Positions 26,972 to 35,333 of a stretch of DNA of 44,211 bases are shown piece by piece; the first letter of the stretch is position 1; each line of letters starts with the position of its first letter. The position numbers were made by a program, and so were the translations under genes. The DNA lies in assembly GCF_938039245.1 (NCBI RefSeq), contig NZ_CALHVN010000041.1, positions 1 through 44,211 of the forward strand, given 5' to 3'. The notes below the pieces were generated by a model that worked only from the letters and a program-made list of their open reading frames with translations, was not told the origin of the DNA and made no database searches. This stretch comes from an uncultured Campylobacter sp. (GTDB taxonomy: Bacteria; Campylobacterota; Campylobacteria; Campylobacterales; Campylobacteraceae).

Positions 26972-27694
26972 TTATTCCGCTTTTTCCCATACGGGCGTTT
27001 CATCTAGCGCGACGTATTCGCACAGGCGCTCGTAGGGCTTGTAGTCGGCCTTATAAGCTAGGCTAGGGCAGTCTTTGACGTAGTAGCCTAGGTATATCCA
27101 GCGCAAATTTAGCTGCCTAGCCAGTAAAATTTGCTGATAGAGCGAGTATCTGCCGATGCTAAGGTCCGCAAAATCAGGATCATAGTAGCAATAAACCGCC
27201 GAGATACCGTCGCTAAGGATATCCACGAGATCTACGCCGATGAGCCTGCCGTCTGCAAAATACGCAATCTCCTTGCCAAACTCCGCGTGCCCCGCGACGT
27301 AGAGCTCGTAGTAGCGGCGGAAGTCCAGCTCGTAGTACTTCCACTCGCGCTTTTGCTGCATAAATTTATGATATTTTTTGTATAACGCCATGTGCGCGTC
27401 GTCTATGAGCGGCTTTGTGAGGATGATTTTGGTGTTTTCGTTTTTGCGTATAGTGCGGCGGGCGGATTTGCTAAATTTAAAATTTAGCGCATCGACCCTT
27501 ATATTTACGCACTCGCGGCAACCCGCGCAGTTTGGCTTGGAGAAATATTTGCCAAAGCGCCTAAAACCACGCCTAGCTAGAGCGTCGTTTACGGCAAAGT
27601 CGCAGCCGTCTATGTAGCGATACTCCATGCGCGAGTCCCTGTCCTTGAGGTAGGGGCAGGGGCTAGGCAGGGTGGAAAACGGCACGACTAGCAC
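26972..27694 (-). CDS. bpt: Aspartate/glutamate leucyltransferase (Bpt)
   Basis: The 240-residue aminoacyl-tRNA-protein transferase transfers Leu from leucyl-tRNA to N-terminal Asp/Glu, creating N-degrons for ClpAPS. The N-terminal CPYLKDRDSRMEYRYIDG, the Cys motif NCAGCRECVNIRV (near residues 55-67), the C-terminal GIPAVY-like DGISAVYCYYDPDFADLSIG and WIYLGYYVKDCPSLAYKADY are typical. A GTG start overlaps the preceding small ORF by 7 nt. Confidence 0.93.
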   Translation of the reverse strand: MLVVPFSTLPSPCPYLKDRDSRMEYRYIDGCDFAVNDALARRGFRRFGKYFSKPNCAGCRECVNIRVDALNFKFSKSARRTIRKNENTKIILTKPLIDDAHMALYKKYHKFMQQKREWKYYELDFRRYYELYVAGHAEFGKEIAYFADGRLIGVDLVDILSDGISAVYCYYDPDFADLSIGRYSLYQQILLARQLNLRWIYLGYYVKDCPSLAYKADYKPYERLCEYVALDETPVWEKAE

Positions 27695-27909
27695 TTTTTG
27701 ATATCCGCGTCCTTGACGTAGGCTAGAAACTCATCGCGTAAAATTTGCTCTTTGTGTGCGATGGCTTCTTCTTTGCTGAAGGTTTTTGGCTCAGGCTTTA
27801 AATTTTGCTTTGCGGCATTTTTGGCGGCTAAATTTGAGCTCAAATTTGCATTTTGCTCCTTTTGAAGCTCTTTTTTTATATCCTTTAAGCTATCGAAAAA
27901 ATCATTCAT
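27688..27909 (-). CDS. Small hypothetical protein between pycA and bpt
   Basis: The 73-residue charged, helical protein (MNDFFDSLKDIKKELQKEQN ... DEFLAYVKDADIKKC) overlaps pycA by 8 nt and bpt by 7 nt. This position is shared with C. jejuni (Cj1036c by memory), which supports it being real. It has no membrane segment; a C-terminal KKC ends the chain. No function recognised. Confidence 0.75.
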   Translation of the reverse strand: MNDFFDSLKDIKKELQKEQNANLSSNLAAKNAAKQNLKPEPKTFSKEEAIAHKEQILRDEFLAYVKDADIKKC

Positions 27910-29368
27910 CCGCGTGCTCCTCTTTAAATTTCCTAGCGTCTTTTACTCTTTGTATCGCGGCGGCGATGGCGGCGATCACCTCTTCGTTGTCCTCATTGTC
28001 CTTGGTTTTCATCTTTTCTAGCAGGGTAGGCATCTTGTTTTCGACGTAGGACGTGTCGAAAAATCCTCGCCTAAAGTCGCGTTCCTTGCTGATGCTGAGC
28101 AAAAACGGGATCGTGGTTTTGACGCTGCCTTCGATCGTAAACTCATCCAGCGCGCGTTTTAGTTTATTTACGGCTAGATCGTAGCTAGGCGCACGTACGA
28201 TGAGCTTAGCTAGCAAGCTATCGTAAAACGGCGGTATCTGATAGTCTTTATATAGATGGCTATCCACGCGAACGGAAGGGCCTAGAGCAGGGTAGTAGCC
28301 GCTGATCTCGCCCGGGCTCGGGATAAAATTTTGCCATGCGTCCTCGGCGGTGATGCGCGCCTCGATCGCAAAACCTTGCGTGATAACGTCGCTTTGCTCC
28401 ATGTCTAGGATTTCACCCGCCGCGATACGGATCTGGCGCACGATGAGATCCACGCCCGTGATCTCCTCGGTCACGCCGTGCTCGACCTGGATACGGGTGT
28501 TCATCTCCATAAAATAAAAGTTGTTGTAATCATCGAGCAAAAACTCGATCGTGCCGGCGTTGGTGTAGTTTACGGCCTTTGCGGCTGCGACTGCGGTCAC
28601 GCCCATGCTTTTTCGAAGGCTTTCGCTCATCGTCGGACTCGGCGCTATCTCGAGGATCTTTTGGTGGCGGCGCTGGATCGAGCAGTCGCGTTCGGCTAGG
28701 TGGATAATGTTGCCGTATTTGTCTCCTAAAATTTGAAACTCGATGTGGCGCGGATTTACGACGTATTTTTCCATAAAAACTTCGTCGTTGTTAAAAAACG
28801 CCTTAGCCTCGCGCTTACAGCTTTCAAAGCTAGACTCTAGCTCTTCTTCTTTCCACACTACGCGGATGCCGCGTCCGCCGCCGCCGCCGCTAGCTTTTAG
28901 GATGACCGGATAGCCGATGCGCTCGGCGTATAGTTTGATGTTTTCTATCGTTTCGTTGTTTAGCTTTTCGGTGCCGGGCACGATAGGGATGCCGTTTTTA
29001 TTCATCAGATAGCGAGCGATATTTTTATTGCCCATTTTTCGGATGACGTCGGCGGTAGGTCCTATGAAAACCAGCCCCGCATCCTCGACCTCTTTGGCAA
29101 ATTCGTAATTTTCGCTCAAAAATCCATATCCCGGGTGTATCGCGTCTGCGCCGCATGCTTTTGCGACCTCGACTATGCGTTTGGCGTCTAGGTAGCCCTT
29201 GATCGGGTCGATGCCGATCTGGTAGGCCTCGTCGGCTATTTTGACGTGCAGGCAGTCTTGGTCGGGCTTGGTGTAAATGGCAACGTTTTTGATGTGCAGA
29301 TCTTTGCAGGCACGGATCACGCGAACGGCGATCTCTCCGCGGTTTGCGATCAAAATTTTATGTATCAC
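27902..29368 (-). CDS. pycA: Biotin carboxylase subunit, probably pyruvate carboxylase A
   Basis: The 488-residue ATP-grasp biotin carboxylase has the N-terminal KILIANRGEIAVRVIRAC, the ATP glycine loop KASGGGGGRGIR at 158-169, the biotin/bicarbonate site MEMNTRIQVEH at 287-297 and the C-terminal carboxylase domain. Residue 298 is Gly (codon GGC) where the family almost always has Pro (QVEHPVTE). Gene order with bpt and the J-domain gene matches C. jejuni Cj1037c, shown to be the PycA subunit of anaplerotic pyruvate carboxylase. A second biotin carboxylase for fatty acids would be expected elsewhere. accC is the alternative name. Confidence 0.85.
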   Translation of the reverse strand: MIHKILIANRGEIAVRVIRACKDLHIKNVAIYTKPDQDCLHVKIADEAYQIGIDPIKGYLDAKRIVEVAKACGADAIHPGYGFLSENYEFAKEVEDAGLVFIGPTADVIRKMGNKNIARYLMNKNGIPIVPGTEKLNNETIENIKLYAERIGYPVILKASGGGGGRGIRVVWKEEELESSFESCKREAKAFFNNDEVFMEKYVVNPRHIEFQILGDKYGNIIHLAERDCSIQRRHQKILEIAPSPTMSESLRKSMGVTAVAAAKAVNYTNAGTIEFLLDDYNNFYFMEMNTRIQVEHGVTEEITGVDLIVRQIRIAAGEILDMEQSDVITQGFAIEARITAEDAWQNFIPSPGEISGYYPALGPSVRVDSHLYKDYQIPPFYDSLLAKLIVRAPSYDLAVNKLKRALDEFTIEGSVKTTIPFLLSISKERDFRRGFFDTSYVENKMPTLLEKMKTKDNEDNEEVIAAIAAAIQRVKDARKFKEEHADE

Positions 29369-29749
29369 TTGGCTTTCCTTTCTTTATTGTTTTTCAAATT
29401 TTACTCTTTTTTGCTTGCTGATGCTTGAAATTTGCTTTTTTAGAGCTCGATCTTTGCACGCTGTCTTTAAATTTGCTCTTTTTGTTATCTTTGCTGTTTT
29501 ACTATTAATTTTTTGGCTTTTTCCTTAATTTGTTTCTATATTCTAGTGATTGCGACTGCTTTACCAGGCACACTTGTTTTTAATTAAATTTGCCGTATTT
29601 GCCGTATAAGATAACATAAAGATTTTTTATAGACGATTAAATGTGGCAAATTTAGTACATAAATTTGAATTTTGATGTAGTAGGGTGGGTAAAAAATGAA
29701 ATTTTTACAAATATATCAAAATTTATGAAAGATTTAAGAAACCTTTGGC
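29369..29749. other. Non-coding gap before the tRNA gene
   Basis: This is AT-rich DNA upstream of pycA (minus) and tRNA-Arg (plus). I see no gene; open frames here are antisense to tRNA or low-complexity. It should hold the pycA promoter but I cannot point to it. Confidence 0.5.
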
Positions 29750-29755
29750 TATACT
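29750..29755 (+). promoter_or_regulatory. -10 box of tRNA-Arg
   Basis: TATACT lies 18 nt before the mature tRNA 5' end, a suitable position for a -10 element. The upstream region is T/A-rich without a clear -35. Confidence 0.5.
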
Positions 29756-29773
29756 TCACATTTCTTTTAAAGT

Positions 29774-29850
29774 GCGCTCGTAGCTCAGCTGGATAGAGCA
29801 TTTGATTGCGGTTCAAAAGGTCAGGGATTCGAATTCCTTCGAGCGCACCA
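29774..29850 (+). tRNA. tRNA-Arg(GCG)
   Basis: The cloverleaf is complete. Acceptor stem GCGCTCG pairs with CGAGCGC (29774-29780, 29840-29846); D stem GCTC/GAGC; anticodon stem TTTGA/TCAAA with loop TTGCGGT, giving anticodon GCG at 29808-29810 (reads CGC and CGU). The T arm has loop TTCGAAT, and an encoded CCA end is at 29848-29850. The 3' part from 29836 is duplicated at 35752 as the far attachment site of the integrated element, so the tRNA is intact on the left side. Confidence 0.95.
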
Positions 29851-29851
29851 C
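29836..29851. repeat. Attachment site, left (attL core)
   Basis: CCTTCGAGCGCACCAC spans the T-arm end, acceptor stem and CCA of tRNA-Arg. An identical copy is at 35752-35767. Just inside lies GATACTTA (29852-29859), repeated near the right end. Confidence 0.9.
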
Positions 29852-29961
29852 GATACTTACAAAACCGATAAAAATCCCCAAAATTCACGCTTTTATTTAA
29901 CTAACGAAAACCGTTAAACGCGAAATTTATCAAATTTAACGCCCTAAAACTTCCTAACTTT

Positions 29962-29991
29962 ACTTCCCAAGCGTTTTTGGGAAGTTTTTTT
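29962..29991 (+). terminator. Rho-independent terminator at the left end of the element
   Basis: ACTTCCCAA and TTGGGAAGT form a 9-bp stem around GCGTTT, followed by six T. It would stop transcription entering from the tRNA gene before the integrase promoter. Confidence 0.85.
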
Positions 29992-30024
29992 GAGCAAAAC
30001 CCGGCGAGTAGGCCTCAAAGCTTT

Positions 30025-30030
30025 TATAAT
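30025..30030 (+). promoter_or_regulatory. -10 box of the integrase gene
   Basis: TATAAT lies 23 nt before the integrase ATG (30054). A similar AAAAGCGGGG stretch follows both this box and another near 35502-35507 (TATGAT) at the right end. Confidence 0.5.
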
Positions 30031-30053
30031 TAAATTAAAAGCGGGGTCAAAAA

Positions 30054-31279
30054 ATGAAACTCACTCAACAGCTAAACTTTAAAGTTGCGCCTGATGACGC
30101 TATTCGCGATTACAAGCTCCCGAGCGATAAAAAAGAAAGTCGCCAAATGCTTACCGATACGGGTTTGTGTTTGAAAATTAAAAAGCTTCACAAGAAAAAC
30201 ACTACGCATGTAAAATACCGAAAAGATTTCTATTATTCAACAAACGGAAAATTAGTAAAATTTTTGGGAAGTTTTGGCGATATGACCTACAAAGAAGCTC
30301 TAAAAGCTCTTGATGAGTTTTTACTAGCCGTTCCTAGCGCTGCTAAAACTTCCAAAAATACTTTACGAAGCGTATTCGAGTTATATCTAACCTTTCGCCC
30401 CTCGCTTGCTGCAACAACCGTTAAAAAAAGAAAACTATTTTTAGCAAAAGGCTTGGAGTGCTTGCCGATAGGGATATTTCAAAAATTGAAAGAAAACATT
30501 TGCAAGACATCGCCGATGAAATCTTTCGCGAAAAACTATACGCTAGTCTTGACGATTATTGCGAGTTTGTTCATCAACTTTGGAGTTTTGCTAGAAAGCG
30601 AGGCATTTTAAAAAAAGATATTTTTGACGGCATTCTCTTAAAAGAAAGCTACGACTGCCCGCCTAGCGAAGGTTATGCTTTGATTAGCGAGCAAGCCGAT
30701 CTTAAGAGCTTAATCTCGTATATTCTAAATTATCGCAGTCCTATACCCTCTATCAAAAAAGCTCTAATAATGGGCTTGGCTACCGGGCTTCGCGCTGGAA
30801 ATGTCCGAAAGATGTCTGCAAATCATTTAAAAATTGATGAAAACGGCGAATTTTATCTGCATTTTTCAAAAAATGAAAACAAAACCAAAGCAAACGGCGA
30901 TGAATACTTAGGACTTCCACGCGAGGTGGGCGAATGGTTATCGGGCTTTAATTTAAAAGACGAGCAGCTCTTTTTTGGAAATACAAAGGGCAAGCCGTTA
31001 AGCGACGGAACCTTGTCAAATGCGCTAGGCGACTATTACTCTGAAAATTTAGGGAGCGGCGTATGTCTTGTATTCCATAGCTTTAGGAAGATAGCCTCTA
31101 CGTTTTGCCACGAAAATATGCCGCAAAACGGGCTTATACCTTATGAGGTTGAGCGCACGCTTTTTCACGCTATCCGCGGCGTAGCCGGCGTTTATAATAA
31201 ATCTACGAATATCGCTATGACTAGAAAAGTTATAACGTGGTGGTTTAACTACTTAAAATCTTTGGGATTGGCATTATGA
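30054..31279 (+). pseudogene. int: Tyrosine recombinase (integrase), frameshifted
   Basis: Two frames make one phage-type integrase of about 408 residues. The first (from ATG 30054) carries the arm-binding N-terminus and part of the core-binding domain up to KRKLFLAKGL. The second resumes as GVLADRDISKIERKHLQDIA and holds the catalytic domain: Arg in ATGLRAGNVRK, HSFRKIAS (HxxR), LFHAIRGVAGVY with the Tyr nucleophile. The break is at about 30447-30455 (GGCTTGGAGTGC); one extra T would restore the frame. No slippery heptamer or stem supports programmed shifting, so I call it a lesion or sequence error. Its location beside attL is normal. Confidence 0.8.
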
Positions 31280-31434
31280 ATAAAAAAAGAAGCGGGGCCG
31301 AATTAGTTGAAACTCGTAAAAGCATTCACCTTTCGACCTCTGAAATATTAGCTAATTTAAGCTTATCTGTGCATAAAATCTCTCGGGAAGTTTTGCTAAA
31401 AAATCCTATTTTTTGTGGGTGGTTAGTATGCTAG
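31276..31434 (+). CDS. Small basic protein, possible excisionase/regulator
   Basis: The 52-codon frame begins MNKKRSGAELVETRKSIHLS and overlaps the integrase stop as ATGA, and overlaps the Rep start. The stretch LSTSEILANLSLSVHKISRE could form a helix-turn-helix, and its size and place between integrase and rep suit an excisionase or repressor. No family confirmed. Confidence 0.5.
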   Translation: MNKKRSGAELVETRKSIHLSTSEILANLSLSVHKISREVLLKNPIFCGWLVC

Positions 31435-32939
31435 AAAATAGAAAATTTTTAAGCATAGATGACGGCGAAGTCGTCCATGACTATCTGCTCGCCCGCTCGT
31501 CAATAGACCGAGAAGTCCGCCTACGAACCGTAGATATCTCAAAAACCCTCGAAAAAATCGGCTTTACCGCCCTTGGTATAGCCGTTACTCTTGATAATTC
31601 GGGCATTAAAAAACGCGGCACTTGTGGCCGTATGACTGCCGTCGAAGCCGCTAAAGCCTTAAAGCGATATCTAAAAACGCTTATCGAAAAAGAGCTAAAG
31701 CAATATCCGATCTTTGTCAGTTATGTATTCGAAGCCCACCGCAGAGGTATGCCGCACATTCATGCTCTGGTCTTTTGCTTACCTTTGCATTTTCAAAAAA
31801 TAGCCTCATTTCTCGAATCGCATCTAGATCGCAAAGCCGTAACCGTGGATGTTTTATCGCCTTCGTATCTTTTTAAGGAAGGAACGGGCGAGTGGCATTT
31901 AGAGCAAGCTACGGCACAAATCCTAGGTTATGATGTCTCAAAGCTGCTTAGAAAGACCGCAAGCGAATATGAGGGCGGAAAAAAGAAAACCTATAAATGT
32001 GATAAAATTAAGGGCTTGCAGGATTGCAAAATTTTACACAGCATGCAAAATTTTAAAATGGCTCGTAAGTATCCGAGCGCATACGTCGAAATAGACGTGT
32101 TTATGAATGCGCTTTTAGAACAATGGAACGCTACTTTTGGAGCTAAAAAAGACCGCGCAAAGGCATCATCCGCATTAAAGGAAGAAGCAAAAGCCCCGTA
32201 TTTTCTTGACAAAACCGTAATATTCCCACAGTCGATCAAAAAAAATCGAAAGCCCCAAAAAAACAAGAGAAAAAACACAAAACCTCTTGATTTAGATTTG
32301 CGCGCGGCAAACGGCGATAGATATCACGCTTCTAACTGCCGCGTTTTCTTGGATAATAAACAAATTAAAGCCTTAAAAATTGCGGCTAAAAAACAGCGTA
32401 ACAAAAGCGGGTTGATCTGCCTAGTCCGTACTCTTTTTTCAAACTATCAAAACGGTCTAACCCCTGCGTTGTCGCCGTCGCGTGCGGCATCGTATTTAAA
32501 TTTTGTCCTTGAACAAAAGCGGGCGCAAGAAAAAGAGGCTCGCGCAAACCGCAAACTTGCTCGCGAATACGGCGCAGACGATATCCAATGGCTGTACGAC
32601 TATCATTTACACCGTGAACTTTGGGGCGAAATAAAAGTCGAAGTTCGCGAGGTTTGGCATACGAAACTGTGGCAACAGGGGCTAATGAGCGACGCTTCTA
32701 GTAAGGCCTTTGATAGTTTCGTAGATGAGTTACTTGACACCGAAGATTTCTTCGATTTATCGATTGCCGAGAAAAAACAAAAGTTAGCCGAGCTTTTCCC
32801 GAAGCGAGAACGCACGCCGATTTTAGAAAAATCGCCGTTAAAAATAAATGAAAGCGAGCTGCAAAATGAGCCCGAGCCTTGCTTATTTTCGCCCGAGGAA
32901 TTGGTCCCTACAGTCATCAAAAAAGGTAGCAATTTTTAA
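31428..32939 (+). CDS. rep: HUH-type rolling-circle replication initiator
   Basis: The start is taken at ATG 31428 (MLENRKFLSIDDGEVVHDYL), which overlaps the preceding stop; an upstream TTG at 31413 is less likely. The 503-residue protein has the HUH metal motif in YVFEAHRRGMPHIHALVF (about residues 105-122: PHIHALV), preceded by the motif-1-like GFTALGIAVTLDNSG. Nicking-tyrosine candidates lie downstream (for example in AQILGYDVSKLL). A basic linker (about 270-290) and helical C-terminus follow. It should nick a double-strand origin for autonomous rolling-circle replication after excision. The family match is from motif only. Confidence 0.75.
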   Translation: MLENRKFLSIDDGEVVHDYLLARSSIDREVRLRTVDISKTLEKIGFTALGIAVTLDNSGIKKRGTCGRMTAVEAAKALKRYLKTLIEKELKQYPIFVSYVFEAHRRGMPHIHALVFCLPLHFQKIASFLESHLDRKAVTVDVLSPSYLFKEGTGEWHLEQATAQILGYDVSKLLRKTASEYEGGKKKTYKCDKIKGLQDCKILHSMQNFKMARKYPSAYVEIDVFMNALLEQWNATFGAKKDRAKASSALKEEAKAPYFLDKTVIFPQSIKKNRKPQKNKRKNTKPLDLDLRAANGDRYHASNCRVFLDNKQIKALKIAAKKQRNKSGLICLVRTLFSNYQNGLTPALSPSRAASYLNFVLEQKRAQEKEARANRKLAREYGADDIQWLYDYHLHRELWGEIKVEVREVWHTKLWQQGLMSDASSKAFDSFVDELLDTEDFFDLSIAEKKQKLAELFPKRERTPILEKSPLKINESELQNEPEPCLFSPEELVPTVIKKGSNF

Positions 32940-32992
32940 TTTCTTTTCCGGCATGATCTTTATATCGTAAAAAATAAAAAAAGGAGTCCATT

Positions 32993-33268
32993 ATGGAATC
33001 AAACATTCAAAAATCAAACCAAAACGTCGCTCTAGCGCAAACGCAGAGTCAAAAACCTGCTCAACCGCAAGAGCAAAAACCGCAAAGCGAAAACGCTAAG
33101 CTCGTGCAGGAATTAAAAAAGCTTCTCCGAAAAATAGCGACTTTAGAGAAGCGAGAAAAGAGCGCGAAGACCGCTTTCGACAAAACGAAAAAAGAGCTCG
33201 ACGAAATCGGCGCTGAAAAGGTCAAATACGCAGAGCTTCTTAAAAAGTTCGATCTTGCGACCTTCTGA
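32993..33268 (+). CDS. Small coiled-coil protein
   Basis: The 91-residue protein has a Q/N/K-rich N-terminus (NQNVALAQTQSQKPAQPQEQ) and a heptad C-terminal half (LVQELKKLLRKIATLEKREK ... LDEIGAEKVKYAELL). A strong AAAGGAG site at 32980-32986 precedes ATG. Position just before the palindromes and relaxase suits an accessory mobilization (MobC-like) or replication accessory protein, but no motif proves it. Confidence 0.65.
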   Translation: MESNIQKSNQNVALAQTQSQKPAQPQEQKPQSENAKLVQELKKLLRKIATLEKREKSAKTAFDKTKKELDEIGAEKVKYAELLKKFDLATF

Positions 33269-33275
33269 CCTCTGC

Positions 33276-33371
33276 CTTTCCCCTTGCGGGCGCGTTTCTG
33301 CACTTACCCCCTTGTGGGTAGGTGCACGTAATGCGCATTACGTGCACCGATAACCCCGCAAGGGGGTTACA
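33276..33371. promoter_or_regulatory. Palindrome cluster, candidate oriT or operator
   Basis: Three inverted repeats lie in the gap before the relaxase gene: TACCC...GGGTA near 33305-33320; a perfect 28-bp palindrome at 33321-33348 centred on ATGCGCAT; and TAACCCC-GCAAG-GGGGTTA at about 33351-33369. Such nested repeats beside a relaxase gene are typical of oriT; a repressor operator or the Rep nick site are alternatives. Confidence 0.55.
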
Positions 33372-33408
33372 GTGCCTAAATGCTAGAAAAAATAAAAAGA
33401 GGTATTAT

Positions 33409-34937
33409 ATGGATAATAATGCTAAAGCATGCGTTAGTATTTTGCTAGCTAAACCTGGCAACTTTTGGCACAATTTTAGGCGTGGATTTTTGCCTAACGA
33501 TTGTCACAAAGAGCTAGTTCACGAAAACTAATATACGTGTAGCTTCGAGGAGGCTCGCCGTTTTGCCAAACGGATGCGAGACGACGCCGTAGCCGCCTAT
33601 CAGATAAAATATAATCAAAAGCCGCAATTTGACGAGGAAAAAATATTCTGGGAAGCGTCGATCAATGCGCGAGAATACCATACATTGGCGGATTTAAAGC
33701 GCGCCGCCGGGATAATTGAACAAAAGACCGGTTATCGTATGGTTTACGGGGCAATTCATCGTGACGAAGGGCATCTCAACGACGAGGGGGTTTTGTAAAA
33801 AACGTTCACTTTCAAGTGCTTTTTATTTCGCTCGATGAGGACGGAAATAGTATGCACCGAATTACGCGCGGAAAGCGTCAGCTTATGCGCGATATTCAGA
33901 CCGAAGTCGCCCACGTATTAAATATGGAGCGCGGGATTGACAAAAGGATAAGCGGGCGGGAACATCTCACGCCGCGCCAGTATAAGCAAGCTGTAAAAAT
34001 CGCCGAACCGATTAAGCAAGAACTGAAGTTTACAAAAAACGAGCTTAAGGATGCTAAGCAAAAAATCAAGGAATTAGAGGCGGCTTTGAAGGCCGCAAAC
34101 CTTGAGGCTAGAAGCGAACTCAAAGAACAAGGGGGCAAACGCGAGGATTATGCGACCTTAGAAGCCGAAAACCGTAAGCTCAAGGACGAGCTCGCCGAAC
34201 TTAAAAAAGCACCCGATCTTGGCAACCTTGAGGACTTTGAAAAAACTTTTAAAGAGAAAATCGCAAAGCTACGTAATCACCCTAAGATTGACGTCGAAGT
34301 CGAAAAGGCTATTAATGCGAACAATTTAAGAAGCGGTATTTTGGGTGGTTTTGATAAAGACGGTATAATGGCTTATGTTGCTGATTCTGTGGCTATTAAA
34401 TACGCTGCGCAAAGCACGATAAAAGAGGCTCAAGCGACTTTAAAAGAGGTCGTTGCTAAGAAAGAAATAAACGTGCGCGCACAGCTACGGGCTTTACAGG
34501 AAAACCGTATTCTGGGCTCATTCCTCGGGGCTACTAGCTCAAAGCCTGCTGTTGATGTCGAGGCTTTGCAAGCTGAAAATTTGCAAATGCGTCAAAATTT
34601 TGATAAGTTGCAAAAGCAAAACGAGCGACTACAAGGGCTTTTGAAAACTACCGAGCACTCTCTTAAAGCAAAGGACGTTCAGATTGCCGAGCTGCAAAAG
34701 AATCAAGAGGGTTTAAAACCTGCTAACGATAGCTTTTTTCTCGGTCAAGCTTCTATGCTCTCCGAGCTTGTGGGCTCTGGAAAGCTATATGTCGAGCCGA
34801 AGGGTAGGTATCTTATCGAGAGCTTATACGACATATCAAACGGCAAAATCGCCGTTTCTAACTTCGATGGCATAAAAAGCGGCCTTCTTAGCTATGTTCC
34901 GCGAATAAGTCAGCCTGAAAACGGGTTAAGCCTTTAG
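33409..34937 (+). pseudogene. mob: Relaxase-like mobilization gene, nonsense and frameshift
   Basis: From ATG 33409 (site AGAGG) the frame encodes MDNNAKACVSILLAKPGNFW and so on for 40 codons to TAA at 33529. The same frame reopens directly (YTCSFEEARRFAKRMRDDAV ...) to VYGAIHRDEGHLNDEGVL and stops at 33798. Then a shifted frame continues KNVHFQVLFISLDEDG... through a long coiled coil to 34937. One extra G or T in GGGGGTTTT near 33785 would rejoin them. HRDEGH...G..KNVHF resembles the histidine motif of a relaxase family common in small epsilonproteobacterial mobile elements, though the usual HxH is here HFQ. Whether the TAA is a lesion or the 40-codon piece is a separate protein is unclear. 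Confidence 0.65.
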
Positions 34938-34947
34938 CCTCTAACCC

Positions 34948-34988
34948 CTCGCGCGCGTCTGGAAATACGGCGTTTGCGCGAGTTTTTT
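34948..34988 (+). terminator. Terminator after the relaxase gene
   Basis: CTCGCGC and GCGCGAG form a 7-bp GC stem with a 21-nt loop, followed by six T, ten bases after the mob stop. Confidence 0.7.
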
Positions 34989-35018
34989 CCGTTTTCTTAA
35001 TATATTAAAATAAGATAT

Positions 35019-35090
35019 ATGGCAAAACCAAAAAATCTACAAAGCGTTAATCAAAAAACAACTTCAAAGCAAAAGAGCAATGCATATTAA
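35019..35090 (+). CDS. Possible 23-residue basic peptide
   Basis: ATG at 35019 opens 23 codons (MAKPKNLQSVNQKTTSKQ...) after a weak ribosome site. Very short and basic; it could be translated or chance. It is the only open frame in the 35.0-35.75 kb block that looks plausible. Confidence 0.25.
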   Translation: MAKPKNLQSVNQKTTSKQKSNAY

Positions 35091-35148
35091 GGCACGGTGG
35101 CGGCTGTTTTTTGTTTTTCCGAGCTTGCGGTATTTTGCGAACTGTCGG

Positions 35149-35333
35149 CTAGGATGTCAAGGGCTAATTTTTGCGAGGCGAGTGTGGAGCCCGCAAAAAT
35201 AGCTAGTCTTGACCCTTGACGCCTAGACGCAGGCTCGCTAAAATTACCGCATAAAAGCGAAAATGCAGAGCGAGAAAAAATAGGCTCTATGCGCGCCGTT
35301 AGCTGTTCGCGGCGTGCATTAGCTTATTTTTTC
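35149..35333. other. Strongly structured non-coding block (origin or RNA)
   Basis: First hairpin, 35149-35226: CTAGG..GTCAAGGG (35149-35163) pairs with CCCTTGAC..CCTAG (35213-35226), and inside it GCTAATTTTTGCG pairs with CGCAAAAATAGC with one bulge. Second hairpin, 35274-35333: GAAAAAATA/TATTTTTTC, GCT/AGC, ATGC/GCAT and CGCCG/CGGCG around an 11-nt loop. Two long stems in 185 nt within an HUH-Rep element suggest a double- or single-strand replication origin; a structured RNA is an alternative. Confidence 0.6.

Noticed and set aside
29652..29888. Minus-strand open frame of 78 codons across the tRNA
   Set aside because: It is antisense to tRNA-Arg; the stretch GIRIPDLLNRNQMLYPAELR is the usual spurious translation of a reversed tRNA gene.
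30440..30460. Programmed -1 frameshift in the integrase
   Set aside because: No slippery heptamer (X XXY YYZ) or downstream stimulator is evident at the junction.
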